Shown: positions 35,345 to 44,151 of the stretch, piece by piece
Numbering within the stretch: the stretch's first letter is position 1
Layout of the letters: every line of letters starts with the position of its first letter
Source: Aquimonas sp041395245
GTDB lineage: Bacteria; Pseudomonadota; Gammaproteobacteria; Xanthomonadales; Xanthomonadaceae
DNA: 64,000 nucleotides
Assembly: GCA_041395245.1 (NCBI GenBank)
Contig: JAWLAY010000005.1
Coordinates: 248,001-312,000, forward strand
Direction of reading: 5' to 3'
Translations under genes and position numbers: made by a program
Notes under the pieces: generated by a model
What the model saw: only the letters and a program-made list of their open reading frames with translations
The model's database searches: none
Told to the model about the DNA's origin: nothing

Positions 35345-35509
35345 AGGAGCCTGCGCGGCAGAAACCGAACGGTCTGCAAAGGCGTCTGCGAGGTCCATTA
35401 TTTCCGCCGATTCTCGGCCCATAGCCGTGCTATGGGCCGGCGAACCGTCGAAAATCTGTCCTCGCGCAGCCGACTTTTCGCCTCGATCGTTTCTGCCGCG
35501 CAGACGCCT
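35345..35509. repeat. MITE-like palindromic element, copy 2
   Basis: A 165-bp element whose ends are inverted repeats (AGGAGCCTGCGCGGCAGAAAC at the left; the right end's complement matches 19 of 21). A perfect 10-bp central hairpin CGGCCCATAG/CTATGGGCCG lies at 35415–35439. The arms share GGTCCATTATTT, ATCTGTCCTCGC and CAGCCGACTTTTCGC with the copy at 62489, in the opposite orientation. It lies between the htpG promoter and the NTF2-like gene. The rest of 35078–35717 shows nothing I can identify. Confidence 0.8.
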
Positions 35510-35717
35510 AGCGACGGCGGTCGTTCTGAAACGCGCTTGCAACAGGATCGCCGCTCACCTGGCAGCTCAAAAATTCGCTCGATCAATTCCGGCGCGATGT
35601 TGGCGCGTGTGTGCCGTAAGGCGGTGTGACTTGCGGCGCTTGCTGTGGGTTCGCTCGTCGACAACAGTTTCTCTCCAAGTCGCCGAGATTTGTTCGGCAA
35701 GCCAGAGGAGGGGGCAC

Positions 35718-36233
35718 TTGAACTTGCTGCGTGGATTCTTGCTTGCGTTGGGTATGGTGTTGGCCGCCACGTCGATTGGTGCGCAAGACCGGCCTTCTTT
35801 CCGTCAGGTCAGTGCCGAGACACGACTGGTCGCCGATCCCTATTTTGCCGCCTACATCGCGCGTGACTGGGACCGCTTGGAGCCCTACCTGGCCGAGGAG
35901 GGTGGATTTTCTGATCCCACCGCGACGCTTGTTTTCGGGGCTGTCAAGTTCGATGGCAAGGCCGCCACGATGAAGAATTTCCGTGAGGGCTATGCCGCGA
36001 TAGAGCATATGGCCTTCCACCCGATGCGCGCTTTCGTATCGGGCGAATATGCGATTTACGAAGGCACCTTGGACTGGACCCTCGACCTGGGCGACGGAAA
36101 GCAGGCGGTCACCGACGGCATGCCGTTCATGACCGTGTTGCGGGTCGTGCAAGGTCGTGTGCAAGAACATCGTGACTTTGCGGACTACACGCCATTTCTT
36201 GCCGCGATGCGTGCAGCGCGGGATGCACCGTAG
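35718..36233 (+). CDS. Exported NTF2/SnoaL-like protein
   Basis: A 171-residue protein with an N-terminal signal peptide (LLALGMVLAATSIGA, cleaved near AQD). The mature part looks like a SnoaL/NTF2-like cone fold: VADPYFAAYIARDWDRLEPYL, then FSDPTATLVFG, YAIYEGTLDW and TVLRVVQGRVQEHRDFADY. Such folds include polyketide cyclases and many of unknown use. The start is a TTG preceded by a very strong GAGGAGG; the frame extends upstream to 35076 but crosses the repeat. Function not assigned. Confidence 0.8.
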   Translation: MNLLRGFLLALGMVLAATSIGAQDRPSFRQVSAETRLVADPYFAAYIARDWDRLEPYLAEEGGFSDPTATLVFGAVKFDGKAATMKNFREGYAAIEHMAFHPMRAFVSGEYAIYEGTLDWTLDLGDGKQAVTDGMPFMTVLRVVQGRVQEHRDFADYTPFLAAMRAARDAP

Positions 36234-36323
36234 CGAACGCCTTGTGTGTAGTCGGGGCTCATGCCGGAGCACGTTCCGCGCGGAGCGTCGGGGCTCCGCA
36301 TAACCCCGTTCGCATGCCGGGCT

Positions 36324-36923
36324 TCAGACGCCGCTGTGAAAGAAGCCCAGATGCGCCGCAAGATGCATCGCATGGGCTGCTTCATAGTCCGGTTTCGAGA
36401 GTGCGCCGTAGGCGAAGTGCGGTTGCAGTGGTCCTGGGTGCGACTGAAATTGGTTGATCGATTGAAGCACGCGCTCGAGTGCGGTGGCTGCATCGATGTC
36501 GTCCGTCAGCGCCGGGGCACCGGGAATCGGTTCGGCGAGACTGTGATGCATCCTACCCTGCAGGGCGAACAGTGCGAAGGCAGCGGCGCCAACGGTGTGC
36601 TGGAACAGGGCCGACTTCATTTGCGGGAAGCCTTGCATCGAGTACTCGATGCTCTGTGCGCAATGCACCAGCGTTTGCGTCCAGTCCCAGTCCGTGAATG
36701 ATTGCCGTTGTGGCGCGATAGAGAGGCGTTCGATCTCGGTTTTTGCCTCGTCGAGATTCGCAAAGCGTAGGTTGCGGTCATTCGGATCGACGTGATGCAG
36801 GCGGTATGTGCCAGCACCCAATCCAAAAACGGCGAGGGCGCTTGACCCAATCAGCAGGCGGCGGCGCAGGAGAGACGTCTTGATCGTGGCGGGCTTGGGT
36901 GTCATCGATGTGTTGTCAGCCAT
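36324..36923 (-). CDS. DUF1569 family protein
   Basis: A protein of about 199 residues with a basic N-terminus and one hydrophobic segment (LLIGSSALAVFGLGAGTY), so anchored or exported. The C-terminal domain matches DUF1569 (DinB-like four-helix bundle) with LVHCAQSIEYSMQGFPQ, GRMHHSLAEPIPGAP and the metal-type His motifs HFAYGALSK and AHAMHLAAH. A frame extends to 36968. The tandem LLRRRLLIG resembles a weak twin-arginine motif, unproven. It converges on the NTF2-like gene. Confidence 0.82.
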   Translation of the reverse strand: MADNTSMTPKPATIKTSLLRRRLLIGSSALAVFGLGAGTYRLHHVDPNDRNLRFANLDEAKTEIERLSIAPQRQSFTDWDWTQTLVHCAQSIEYSMQGFPQMKSALFQHTVGAAAFALFALQGRMHHSLAEPIPGAPALTDDIDAATALERVLQSINQFQSHPGPLQPHFAYGALSKPDYEAAHAMHLAAHLGFFHSGV

Positions 36924-37085
36924 CGGGGGTTGTTGTGAACAGCGCTTTCGCGCCGAGCCATCAGACAAGCGTATGCAGCCGGACTGGAGCAGGAAATCCG
37001 CAGTGCTCTGATACCGGATTGGCGGCCCGCTTCGCTGTGGTGCTTGCGGTGCACTGCCGTTTCATAGCCTGTAAGCGAATTTGGC

Positions 37086-37442
37086 ATGATGCGGCCTGCC
37101 GAAACGGAAGTTGGGGGTGGTTCGATGGCGTCAAGCACCGCAATCTCAGCCGGTGGTCAGCGTCTGTTCTGGGTGGTTCTGGCGTGTTCTGCGCTGACAA
37201 CCCTGGTTGCGTTCGGATTCATTCTGGTCGGGTTGGCGGATGGCTCGGTGTCGGTCTTCAATCTCGCGCTCTGGATAGTGTTGCTTGGCGTTCTGTTCCT
37301 CAGCCTTTGGGGTGGTCGGTTGCTGTTTCGACGTTCGCGGCTGATATTGGCCCTGCTGGTGCTTTCCATCTCGGCCTTGCCCGGCGTGCTGGGAGCGCTG
37401 TTTGTGGGAATGCTGCTGTTGACCAACCCGCATTGGAACTGA
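37086..37442 (+). CDS. Small three-helix membrane protein
   Basis: A 118-residue protein with three hydrophobic helices (FWVVLACSALTTLVAFGFIL, FNLALWIVLLGVLFL, and a final ILALLVLSISALPGVL segment) and the motif VGLADGSVSVFN, ending in NPHWN. Similar short proteins are often labelled 'osmoprotectant transporter permease', although no transport function is demonstrated. ATG 37125 would remove the polar first 13 residues. It stands alone between the divergent DUF1569 gene and the convergent methyltransferase. Confidence 0.75.
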   Translation: MMRPAETEVGGGSMASSTAISAGGQRLFWVVLACSALTTLVAFGFILVGLADGSVSVFNLALWIVLLGVLFLSLWGGRLLFRRSRLILALLVLSISALPGVLGALFVGMLLLTNPHWN

Positions 37443-37608
37443 GATCAAACGCTCAGGTCTGGGGATTCGCGTTCCGTATGTCGACGTCGATAGACGAAAC
37501 CTTGCCGCTCGACTCGGCACTGTTGCGGATGTGTTCGTACTCGACGTCGACGCAACCAATTGTTCCGTGTGGGGTTTGGCAAGGAACCCTGTAACTAGTG
37601 TGCTTGAA

Positions 37609-38238
37609 CTAGAGTTGGATCCGGTAGACCTTTTCTGCCATCGGAACACCTTTTCGGTCGGTGGCGTGGGTGTGCAGGCACTCGACGGATCGGGCGTTGC
37701 GGAAGCGTTGGCGAATTTCTGCTTCGTCGACCATGAAAGGGGGACCGCTATCGCCGAGTTGCTGTGATTCCATGCTGATCAATAGCACTTCGCAGCCGCT
37801 GGGCAACACAGCCAGCATGTGCTCGACATAACGTTGGCGCAGGGCGGGAGGCAGGGCGACAAGTGCGGCGCGGTCGTAGACGGCGCGCACCTCAGTACAG
37901 TCTGCCGCACTGAGGTGGAAGAAGTCGCCGCACAGCAGGGTCATGTCAGGCAGGTCATAGCCGCAATAGTGCGCGTGCTGGACGGGCAGGGCGTCCAGCC
38001 GGTGTTCGTCGATGAATTCGCGCAGGGCGATTTCCGATAGTTCGACACCAAGCACGGCATGCCCTTGCTGGCGCAGCCAAAGCATGTCCTTGCTCTTGCC
38101 GCACAGCGGTACCAGCACTTCACTGCCGTGCGTCAGGTTGAGCGTGGGCCAGAAGTGCTGCAGCAGCGGATGTACGTCGGTCTGATGAAAGCCAATCTGT
38201 CGCTGTTGCCAGCGCTTGTGCCAGAACTCGGGTTCCAT
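37609..38238 (-). CDS. tpm: Thiopurine S-methyltransferase
   Basis: SAM-dependent methyltransferase that in bacteria methylates thiopurines and tellurite or selenite. The 209-residue protein starts MEPEFWHKRWQQRQIGFHQ, with VLVPLCGKSKDMLWLRQQGH (SAM site), the family motif GVELSEIALREF and VYDRAALVALPPALRQRY. All match TPMT. The ATG at 38238 is standard; an upstream frame to 38562 is not part of the family. Confidence 0.94.
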   Translation of the reverse strand: MEPEFWHKRWQQRQIGFHQTDVHPLLQHFWPTLNLTHGSEVLVPLCGKSKDMLWLRQQGHAVLGVELSEIALREFIDEHRLDALPVQHAHYCGYDLPDMTLLCGDFFHLSAADCTEVRAVYDRAALVALPPALRQRYVEHMLAVLPSGCEVLLISMESQQLGDSGPPFMVDEAEIRQRFRNARSVECLHTHATDRKGVPMAEKVYRIQL

Positions 38239-38392
38239 GCGGGCTTGCCTGTTGTGCGCGGTGACGGAGGCGAAGTATCGCTTGGTCCGATTGTGCGCGT
38301 CGCGGTGCGGCCGACCCACATCGCTGGCGCGCACGACGACGAGGCGAGTTGACTTGGGCAGAAAAGCCATCGCGATATCCTGCTGGCGTCGA

Positions 38393-39820
38393 CTAGTCTT
38401 CGAAGCCGTGACGGAACAGGGATTCGCTGAATTCGACCGCGCCGATGTCGCAGCGCAGCTCGCCACCAAAAAAGCCGACCTGCGGTCGTGCTGTGTTGCG
38501 GGCGTCGATTGGCGGGCAGCGGTCAGGACTGCTGCCGCCCACATTCGCCGGACTACCCGCATTGATCAGCGCACTCTGCCGCTGCGGGATCAAGGTTTCC
38601 ACGTAGCCCGAGAACAGAGCGACGCCCAAGCCGAAATCGGCCGGGGCAAGTTGGGCATTGCTGTTGGTTTGCATCAGGTTGGCGCAACTGCTGTCGGCAC
38701 TGCGGTTGTAGCCATCACCCACAAATTGGAAGTTGTTGGCGTAGAAGAAACAGGCCGTGCCCGCGTCGCGAACTTCGGCCAGCGCGTTATTGGCGAATCG
38801 CGTAACCGTCGGCGTGCCGTTGACCGCCAGATGCCCACCTTGTCGGCCAAAGCCGGTCGACAACGCGGTGTTGTGCTTGAAGGTGTTCGACACCAGGGCC
38901 AGTGTGCGTGCGCTGGATTCGGCATACGCAAATATCGCGCCGCCGAGCGCCGCCTCATTGCCATAGAAGGTCGTGTTGATGGCAGACAGGCTGGCCTGCG
39001 TCGCGAGGATGGCACCACCGACGTTCTGGCTGCTGTTGTTGCCGAAGTAGGATTGCTCGATGACACACTGGCTGTTCTGGGCGCAGTAAAGGCCGCCGCC
39101 GCTCGCCTCCGAGCCCAAGGTGTGATTGTTGATCACGCGTACCCGGCGCAGTTCGGCGCTGCTGGCATAGGTGTAGATGCCGCCGCCATCCGAGAACTGA
39201 CTGCTGCCGACCTCGACCCGGTTGTTCTCGAAGGTGGTGTCTTCGATCAGCAAGCTGCCGCTGCCATGGTAGAGACCGCCGCCGGCCTGATTGCCGCCGC
39301 TGCCGTTACCCTTAGCCAGATTGTTGGCGAAATAGCTGAGCCGAACCACGCTGTCGCCGATCAGGGTCGCGCCGCCGCCATACGCGTTGGATGACGTCGC
39401 GCCAGCGCGACAGTCGGTCACCTGCACACGTTCCAGAATGCCGCCGTTGCGAAACGCGATGCAGCCGCTGTCACCGCCGCCAGCGCCATTGCGCAGACCA
39501 ATGTTCCGCAGCTCGACTGGGGAACTGCTACTGAAGATGCTGAACTGCGCGTTGCCGTCGATGATCACGAAGTTGCCGCTGATGGTGATTCGCGTGCCGC
39601 GCAGGACGGGCAGCGAGGATTGCAGCGTCAATACACCAAACGGGCTGGTGATCAGGATCGTGTTGTCCTGGTCGGTCGGCAGGCTGCTGATCGCGGCGCG
39701 AAGCGAGCCGACGCCCGAGTCGTTGAGATTGCTGACGGTCAGCGTGGCGGCATGGCTCGCATCGAGCATCAACACACTGCCCAGTGCCAGTGACAGTGCC
39801 AGGACGCGATGCGGAATCAT
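38393..39820 (-). CDS. Exported beta-helix protein (choice-of-anchor Q-like)
   Basis: A 475-residue exported protein: signal peptide (LALSLALGSVLMLDASHA), then beta-helix repeats rich in Gly, Asn and Ser (TISGNFVIIDGNAQFSI, GGGLYHGSGS, GGAIFAYAESSA and similar), typical of Ser/Asn-rich parallel beta-helices. The C-terminus ends in SESLFRHGFED, resembling the xxDGFE tail found on many exported Xanthomonadales proteins. The function is unknown; surface or extracellular adhesion is an inference. ATG 39880 is an alternative start. It is codirectional with and downstream of the sigma-54 activator. Confidence 0.8.
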   Translation of the reverse strand: MIPHRVLALSLALGSVLMLDASHAATLTVSNLNDSGVGSLRAAISSLPTDQDNTILITSPFGVLTLQSSLPVLRGTRITISGNFVIIDGNAQFSIFSSSSPVELRNIGLRNGAGGGDSGCIAFRNGGILERVQVTDCRAGATSSNAYGGGATLIGDSVVRLSYFANNLAKGNGSGGNQAGGGLYHGSGSLLIEDTTFENNRVEVGSSQFSDGGGIYTYASSAELRRVRVINNHTLGSEASGGGLYCAQNSQCVIEQSYFGNNSSQNVGGAILATQASLSAINTTFYGNEAALGGAIFAYAESSARTLALVSNTFKHNTALSTGFGRQGGHLAVNGTPTVTRFANNALAEVRDAGTACFFYANNFQFVGDGYNRSADSSCANLMQTNSNAQLAPADFGLGVALFSGYVETLIPQRQSALINAGSPANVGGSSPDRCPPIDARNTARPQVGFFGGELRCDIGAVEFSESLFRHGFED

Positions 39821-39992
39821 GCCTGCGGGGGGGGCAAGCAAGTGCGAAAGGCGGACATGGGCGATCCTCGAAGTCATCATGGGGCGGCCTTGGGGCCGCC
39901 AGCGATGCCGATGCAAGGTGTCTCGCCTCGGCTCGGATGTGACAACGGATTTCAGCGCGGCGACGTATCACGTCGGGTGCGGAGATCGGGAA

Positions 39993-41891
39993 TCAGTCGG
40001 GAAGACGTTCCGCTGCGTGCAGACGCCGATACAAGGTCGAACGACTCACGCCCAGGTCGCGCGCGGCGGCGCTCATATTGCCCTGGTGTCGGGCCAGCGT
40101 ATCGGCGATCAGTTGCTCGGTGCGGTCGCGAATCGATCCGCTGGCGGTGGCGGCGCCCTGAACTTGCGACTCGTTTGTTGAACCGGGTCGACAATAGCGC
40201 GGCAGGTCGTCAATTCCAGGCACTTCGCCGTGCGCGCAGAGCACGGCCAATCCACGCAACACACTGACCAGTTGACGCAAATTGCCTGGCCAGTGGTAAG
40301 CCGCCAGCGCGCCATGCAGATCGCTCGGCAGATCGTCGAGGGGGTTGCCTAAACCCGCCCAGAGTTGCGCGATCAAGGCGTGGCGATCCGGGTAGTCGGC
40401 CACGCGCGGCAGGTGCACTTCGTGCTGATTGATGCGATAGAACAGGTCGGCACGGAACTCGGCACGTTCGACGGCGGCTTCCAGATCGCGATGGGTGGCA
40501 CAGATCAGCACGAAATCCACCGGCACCGGTTTGCCACCGCCGAGCGGTTGCACGGCGCGCTCCTGCAGAACACGCAACAGACGCGCTTGCAGGCTGAGCG
40601 GCATGTCACCGATTTCGTCGAGAAACAACACACCGCCATCGGCCTGACGCAGCAGTCCGGGATTGCCTTGGCGGCGCGCGCCGGTAAAGGCACCTTCGGT
40701 GTAGCCGAACAGCTCGGCTTCGATCAGCGCCTCGGGTAACGCGGCACAGTTCACCGCGACCCACGGTGCATCGTGGCGCGCGCAGTGTCGATGGAGCGCG
40801 CGTGCGAAGACTTCCTTGCCCGTGCCGGTTTCGCCGCGAATCATCACGCCCAGTCCTGCGTCCAGCAGACGCGCCGCGCGCAGCAATTGGCGCTGTTGCT
40901 CGGGCAGGCGAATTTCGCTGTCGCAAAGCGGCCGGACCTGGCGTGTGCGCTGCGGCTCCTGGACTGGATTTGCCGCGCTTCGCGGTTTGCGTTCGCGCTG
41001 ACCATCCAGACTGGCGATGAACCGCTCGCCTGACCAGTCGTGCAGTTCGCCACGCTGATGGACGCGGGCGACGGGTTCGGCAAACAGCTCGTCGAAACGG
41101 GTCCGTCCCAGACTCGCCCACTCGAAGCCAAAGGCTTGCTGCGCCTGACGATTGGCGGCGTGCAGACGGCCATCACGGAATACAAGAATGGCCTCGGCCG
41201 GCGTGCCCAGCAGCGCGGCGTCACGGTGCAATCGGATCACTACGTCGTCCGGGAAGCGCTCGGCAAAGGCGCGATGCTCGATTTGCCGTGCGGCCATCTG
41301 CACCAACCCCAGTGCGTGCAGGTGCTGCGTGCGTGCATCGCCGGAGAGATCGAGCACACCGGCCAGTTGGCCGAAGGGGTCGAGCAGCGGCGTGGCAGCG
41401 CAGCTGAGAATGCGGTGGCGGTCGAAGTAGTGTTCGGCACCTCGCACTTCGATGGCGCGACGTTCGTGGATGGCGGTCCCAATCGCGTTGGTGCCGGTGC
41501 TGATCTCCTGCCAGCGAACACCCGGACGCAAGGCCACGCGCGCGGCACGATCCAGAAAATCGGTATGTCCTACTGCGTCGAGAATCAGTCCCTCGGGATC
41601 GGTGAGGATGACGATGCAACCCGTCGAGCGCGCCTGTTCGTGCAGCGCTTCCAGTTCGGGACGAGCGTGTTGGCGCAACAGCAAATGCTGATCACGCGCT
41701 TGGGTCAGATCACCCACGGGGCAGGCCGACCAATCGGGCTGCGAACCGGCGTTCAAACCACTGCTCAGACAGCGTCGCCAGGATTGTGCAATCTCGTTGG
41801 GCAGCAATTGGTCCGGCAGTTCGCCTGCCGCAAAGAACCGTCGCCGGATGTCGGACAGATCAAGGCCAGGACGGGGATAGTGGCGCGACAT
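39993..41891 (-). CDS. AcoR-like sigma-54-dependent activator
   Basis: A 632-residue enhancer-binding protein. The N-terminal part is a GAF/AcoR-type sensor (SWRRCLSSG, then TGTNAIGTAI and PLLDPFGQLAGVLDLSG), followed by a PAS-like stretch, a AAA+ domain with GETGTGKEVFARALH, the sigma-54 contact loop GAFTGA and LFLDEIGDMPL, and a Fis-type helix-turn-helix (DLGVSRSTLYRRL). It probably activates the divergent aldehyde dehydrogenase gene; a palindrome lies just upstream of its ATG. Effector unknown, plausibly acetoin, ethanol or acetaldehyde. Confidence 0.92.
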   Translation of the reverse strand: MSRHYPRPGLDLSDIRRRFFAAGELPDQLLPNEIAQSWRRCLSSGLNAGSQPDWSACPVGDLTQARDQHLLLRQHARPELEALHEQARSTGCIVILTDPEGLILDAVGHTDFLDRAARVALRPGVRWQEISTGTNAIGTAIHERRAIEVRGAEHYFDRHRILSCAATPLLDPFGQLAGVLDLSGDARTQHLHALGLVQMAARQIEHRAFAERFPDDVVIRLHRDAALLGTPAEAILVFRDGRLHAANRQAQQAFGFEWASLGRTRFDELFAEPVARVHQRGELHDWSGERFIASLDGQRERKPRSAANPVQEPQRTRQVRPLCDSEIRLPEQQRQLLRAARLLDAGLGVMIRGETGTGKEVFARALHRHCARHDAPWVAVNCAALPEALIEAELFGYTEGAFTGARRQGNPGLLRQADGGVLFLDEIGDMPLSLQARLLRVLQERAVQPLGGGKPVPVDFVLICATHRDLEAAVERAEFRADLFYRINQHEVHLPRVADYPDRHALIAQLWAGLGNPLDDLPSDLHGALAAYHWPGNLRQLVSVLRGLAVLCAHGEVPGIDDLPRYCRPGSTNESQVQGAATASGSIRDRTEQLIADTLARHQGNMSAAARDLGVSRSTLYRRLHAAERLPD

Positions 41892-41913
41892 GGCGTGCTC
41901 CAGGTGTTGCAAA

Positions 41914-41930
41914 ACGGGACAGTGTCCCGT
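41914..41930. promoter_or_regulatory. Palindromic candidate enhancer/operator
   Basis: ACGGGACA-G-TGTCCCGT is a perfect 8+1+8 palindrome, 22 bases upstream of the activator ATG and about 145 bases upstream of the divergent -24/-12 promoter. This fits an upstream activator site for the Fis-type helix-turn-helix. Binding has not been shown. Confidence 0.55.
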
Positions 41931-42073
41931 GTCGATGTCTCGATACAGGCCACAGCCAGCCTCGCAATGCAAGTGCTTGTTGCCAATGAAGTTTGCTGCG
42001 TTGCGCAAGGAATGCGCGTTAAATGCTTTGTAGTTGCCAATTCGTCGGTTGTTCGGTGCAGCAAGCCGCCGTG

Positions 42074-42090
42074 TTGGCACGATCTCTGCG
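42074..42090 (+). promoter_or_regulatory. Sigma-54 (-24/-12) promoter of the aldehyde dehydrogenase gene
   Basis: TTGGCACGATCTCTGCG has GG (42076–42077) and GC (42088–42089) exactly 10 bases apart, matching TGGCACG-N4-(T/C)TGC. It is 95 bases upstream of the aldehyde dehydrogenase ATG and faces it, next to a sigma-54 activator gene. Confidence 0.8.
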
Positions 42091-42183
42091 ATGCAAACGG
42101 GGCGGGGCGATGTCGCCCCCAACACGATGCGCACGCCACGTTCGGCGGCGCTTCCGTTAACCCATGCATCCGAGGGAGAGGTC

Positions 42184-43692
42184 ATGAGTCAGAGCAAAGA
42201 TCCATCGAACGTTTTCAAGCAGCGCTACGGCAATTTCATCGGTGGCGAGTGGGTCGCGCCCGTGAATGGTCGCTATTTCGACAACACCAGTCCGGTCAAC
42301 AATCAGGTGCTGTGTGAGGTCGCGCGCTCGGACGCTGCCGACATCGAGCGTGCCCTGGACGCCGCGCACAAGGCCAAGCACGCCTGGGGCAAGACGTCGG
42401 TGGCGGAGCGCGCCAATCGACTGAACAAGATCGCCGACCGGATGGAGGCCAACGCGGAGTTACTGGCGGTGGCCGAAACCTGGGACAACGGCAAGCCGAT
42501 CCGCGAAACCCGCGCCGCGGACGTGGCGCTGGCCATCGACCATTTCCGCTATTTCGCCGGTTGTATTCGTGCGCAGGAAGGCTCGCTTGCCGAGATCGAC
42601 GCGGACACAGTGGCTTATCACTTTCACGAACCGCTGGGTGTGGTCGGGCAGATCATTCCGTGGAACTTCCCACTGTTGATGGCGTGCTGGAAGCTGGCCC
42701 CGGCGCTGGCGGCAGGCAACTGCATCGTTCTCAAGCCTGCCGAGCAGACGCCTGCCAGCATCCTGGTTTGGGCGGAGCTGGTCGGCGATCTGCTGCCTCC
42801 CGGCGTGCTGAACATCGTCAATGGCTTCGGTCTGGAGGCGGGCAAACCGCTGGCGTCCAGCAACCGAATTGCCAAGATTGCCTTCACCGGTGAAACCACC
42901 ACGGGTCGTCTGATCATGCAGTACGCCAGTCAGAACCTGATTCCGGTCACGCTGGAGCTGGGCGGCAAGTCGCCGAACATCTTCTTCGCCGATGTGCTGA
43001 ACGAAGACGATGCCTTCTTCGACAAGGCCATCGAGGGTTTCGTGATGTTTGCCCTGAACCAGGGCGAAGTGTGTACCTGCCCCTCGCGCGCGCTGATCCA
43101 GGAGTCGATCTACGACCGCTTCATGGAGCGTGCGCTCAAGCGCGTGGCGCAGATCAAGCAAGGCAATCCGCTGGACGACAGCACGATGATCGGCGCGCAG
43201 GCGTCGAGCGAGCAGTTGGAAAAAATCCTGTCCTACTGCGACATCGGTCGTCAGGAAGGCGCCAAAGTCCTCGCTGGAGGCGGCCGAGCGCATTTGGGCG
43301 GCGATCTGGAGAGCGGCTTCTACATGCAGCCGACCGTCTTCGAAGGTCATAACCGCATGCGGATTTTCCAGGAAGAAATCTTCGGGCCGGTCGTGTCGGT
43401 CACCACCTTCAAGACCGAAGCCGAGGCGCTGGCGATTGCCAACGACACCCTGTACGGCCTGGGTGCAGGCGTATGGAGTCGCGATGGGGCCATCTGCTAC
43501 CGCATGGGACGCGAAATCCAGGCCGGTCGGGTCTGGACCAATTGCTACCACGCCTATCCCGCGCACGCGGCGTTTGGTGGCTACAAGCAATCGGGTATCG
43601 GGCGTGAGACGCACCGCATGATGCTCGACCACTACCAACAGACCAAGAACCTGCTGGTCAGCTACAGCGGCAGTGCGCTGGGCTTCTTCTGA
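42184..43692 (+). CDS. NAD-dependent aldehyde dehydrogenase (ExaC/AldB-like)
   Basis: A 502-residue aldehyde dehydrogenase that probably oxidises acetaldehyde to acetate. It has the cofactor region PWNFPLLMACWKLAPAL, the glycine motif AFTGETTTGRLIM, the general-base Glu in LELGGKSPN, the catalytic Cys in NQGEVCTCPSR, and the late EEIFGPVV. The start has GAGGGAGAGG upstream. Genes of this type together with DUF779 and an AcoR-like activator form a known association for acetaldehyde or ethanol use. It is followed by a hairpin and DUF779. Confidence 0.93.
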   Translation: MSQSKDPSNVFKQRYGNFIGGEWVAPVNGRYFDNTSPVNNQVLCEVARSDAADIERALDAAHKAKHAWGKTSVAERANRLNKIADRMEANAELLAVAETWDNGKPIRETRAADVALAIDHFRYFAGCIRAQEGSLAEIDADTVAYHFHEPLGVVGQIIPWNFPLLMACWKLAPALAAGNCIVLKPAEQTPASILVWAELVGDLLPPGVLNIVNGFGLEAGKPLASSNRIAKIAFTGETTTGRLIMQYASQNLIPVTLELGGKSPNIFFADVLNEDDAFFDKAIEGFVMFALNQGEVCTCPSRALIQESIYDRFMERALKRVAQIKQGNPLDDSTMIGAQASSEQLEKILSYCDIGRQEGAKVLAGGGRAHLGGDLESGFYMQPTVFEGHNRMRIFQEEIFGPVVSVTTFKTEAEALAIANDTLYGLGAGVWSRDGAICYRMGREIQAGRVWTNCYHAYPAHAAFGGYKQSGIGRETHRMMLDHYQQTKNLLVSYSGSALGFF

Positions 43693-43705
43693 GGCAACAC
43701 GGCTG

Positions 43706-43735
43706 GCTCACTGGCGCGCGATGGCGCCAGTGAGC
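43706..43735 (+). terminator. Strong hairpin between aldehyde dehydrogenase and DUF779
   Basis: A perfect 12-bp stem GCTCACTGGCGC/GCGCCAGTGAGC with a 6-base loop. No T-run follows, so it may be a processing or attenuating structure rather than a full terminator. It ends 17 bases before the DUF779 ATG. Confidence 0.5.
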
Positions 43736-43752
43736 TGGCGCGGAGAAATAGC

Positions 43753-44151
43753 ATGAGTGAAGTCGACGCCGTGCCCATCCGCGTGCTGGCTACCGAGGCC
43801 TGTCTACTACTGCTGGCAAAACTGGTCGCCAAACATGGTCCGGTGATGTTTCACCAGTCGGGAGGTTGTTGCGATGGTTCCGCGCCCATGTGCTACGCCC
43901 AAGGCGAATTTCTGATCGGTGACCACGATGTGCGCTTGGGCGAGATCGCGGGTGCGCCGTTCTACATGACCCGTGCGCAGTTCGATTACTGGAAGCACAC
44001 TCAACTCATCATCGATGTGGTGCCGGGACGCGGCGGAATGTTCTCCCTCGAAGGTGGCGAAGGTGTGCGATTCCTGACCCGATCACGGCTGTTCTCGGAC
44101 TGTGAACTGGCGCTACTCGTGGAGGGTGAGCGAGACGAGGGGCCTGTCTGA
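43753..44151 (+). CDS. DUF779 family protein
   Basis: A 132-residue DUF779 protein, a family repeatedly found next to acetaldehyde dehydrogenase genes; its role is unknown. The Cys-rich motif FHQSGGCCDGSAPMC is intact and may bind metal; the second half has GDHDVRLGEIAGAPFYM, YWKHTQLIIDVVPGRGGMFSLE. The last few codons and the stop fall in the left edge of a MITE-like repeat (from 44141), so the natural C-terminus may have been altered. A 208-bp section is duplicated at 46632. Confidence 0.9.
   Translation: MSEVDAVPIRVLATEACLLLLAKLVAKHGPVMFHQSGGCCDGSAPMCYAQGEFLIGDHDVRLGEIAGAPFYMTRAQFDYWKHTQLIIDVVPGRGGMFSLEGGEGVRFLTRSRLFSDCELALLVEGERDEGPV

Noticed and set aside
33182..35542. A longer htpG start in frame to 35542
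   Set aside because: The extra residues cross the heat-shock promoter and the repeat and are unlike Hsp90; ATG 35077 matches the family.
36234..36323. GC-rich short hairpins between convergent genes
   Set aside because: Possibly a terminator but stems are short and overlapping, with no T-run, so not called.
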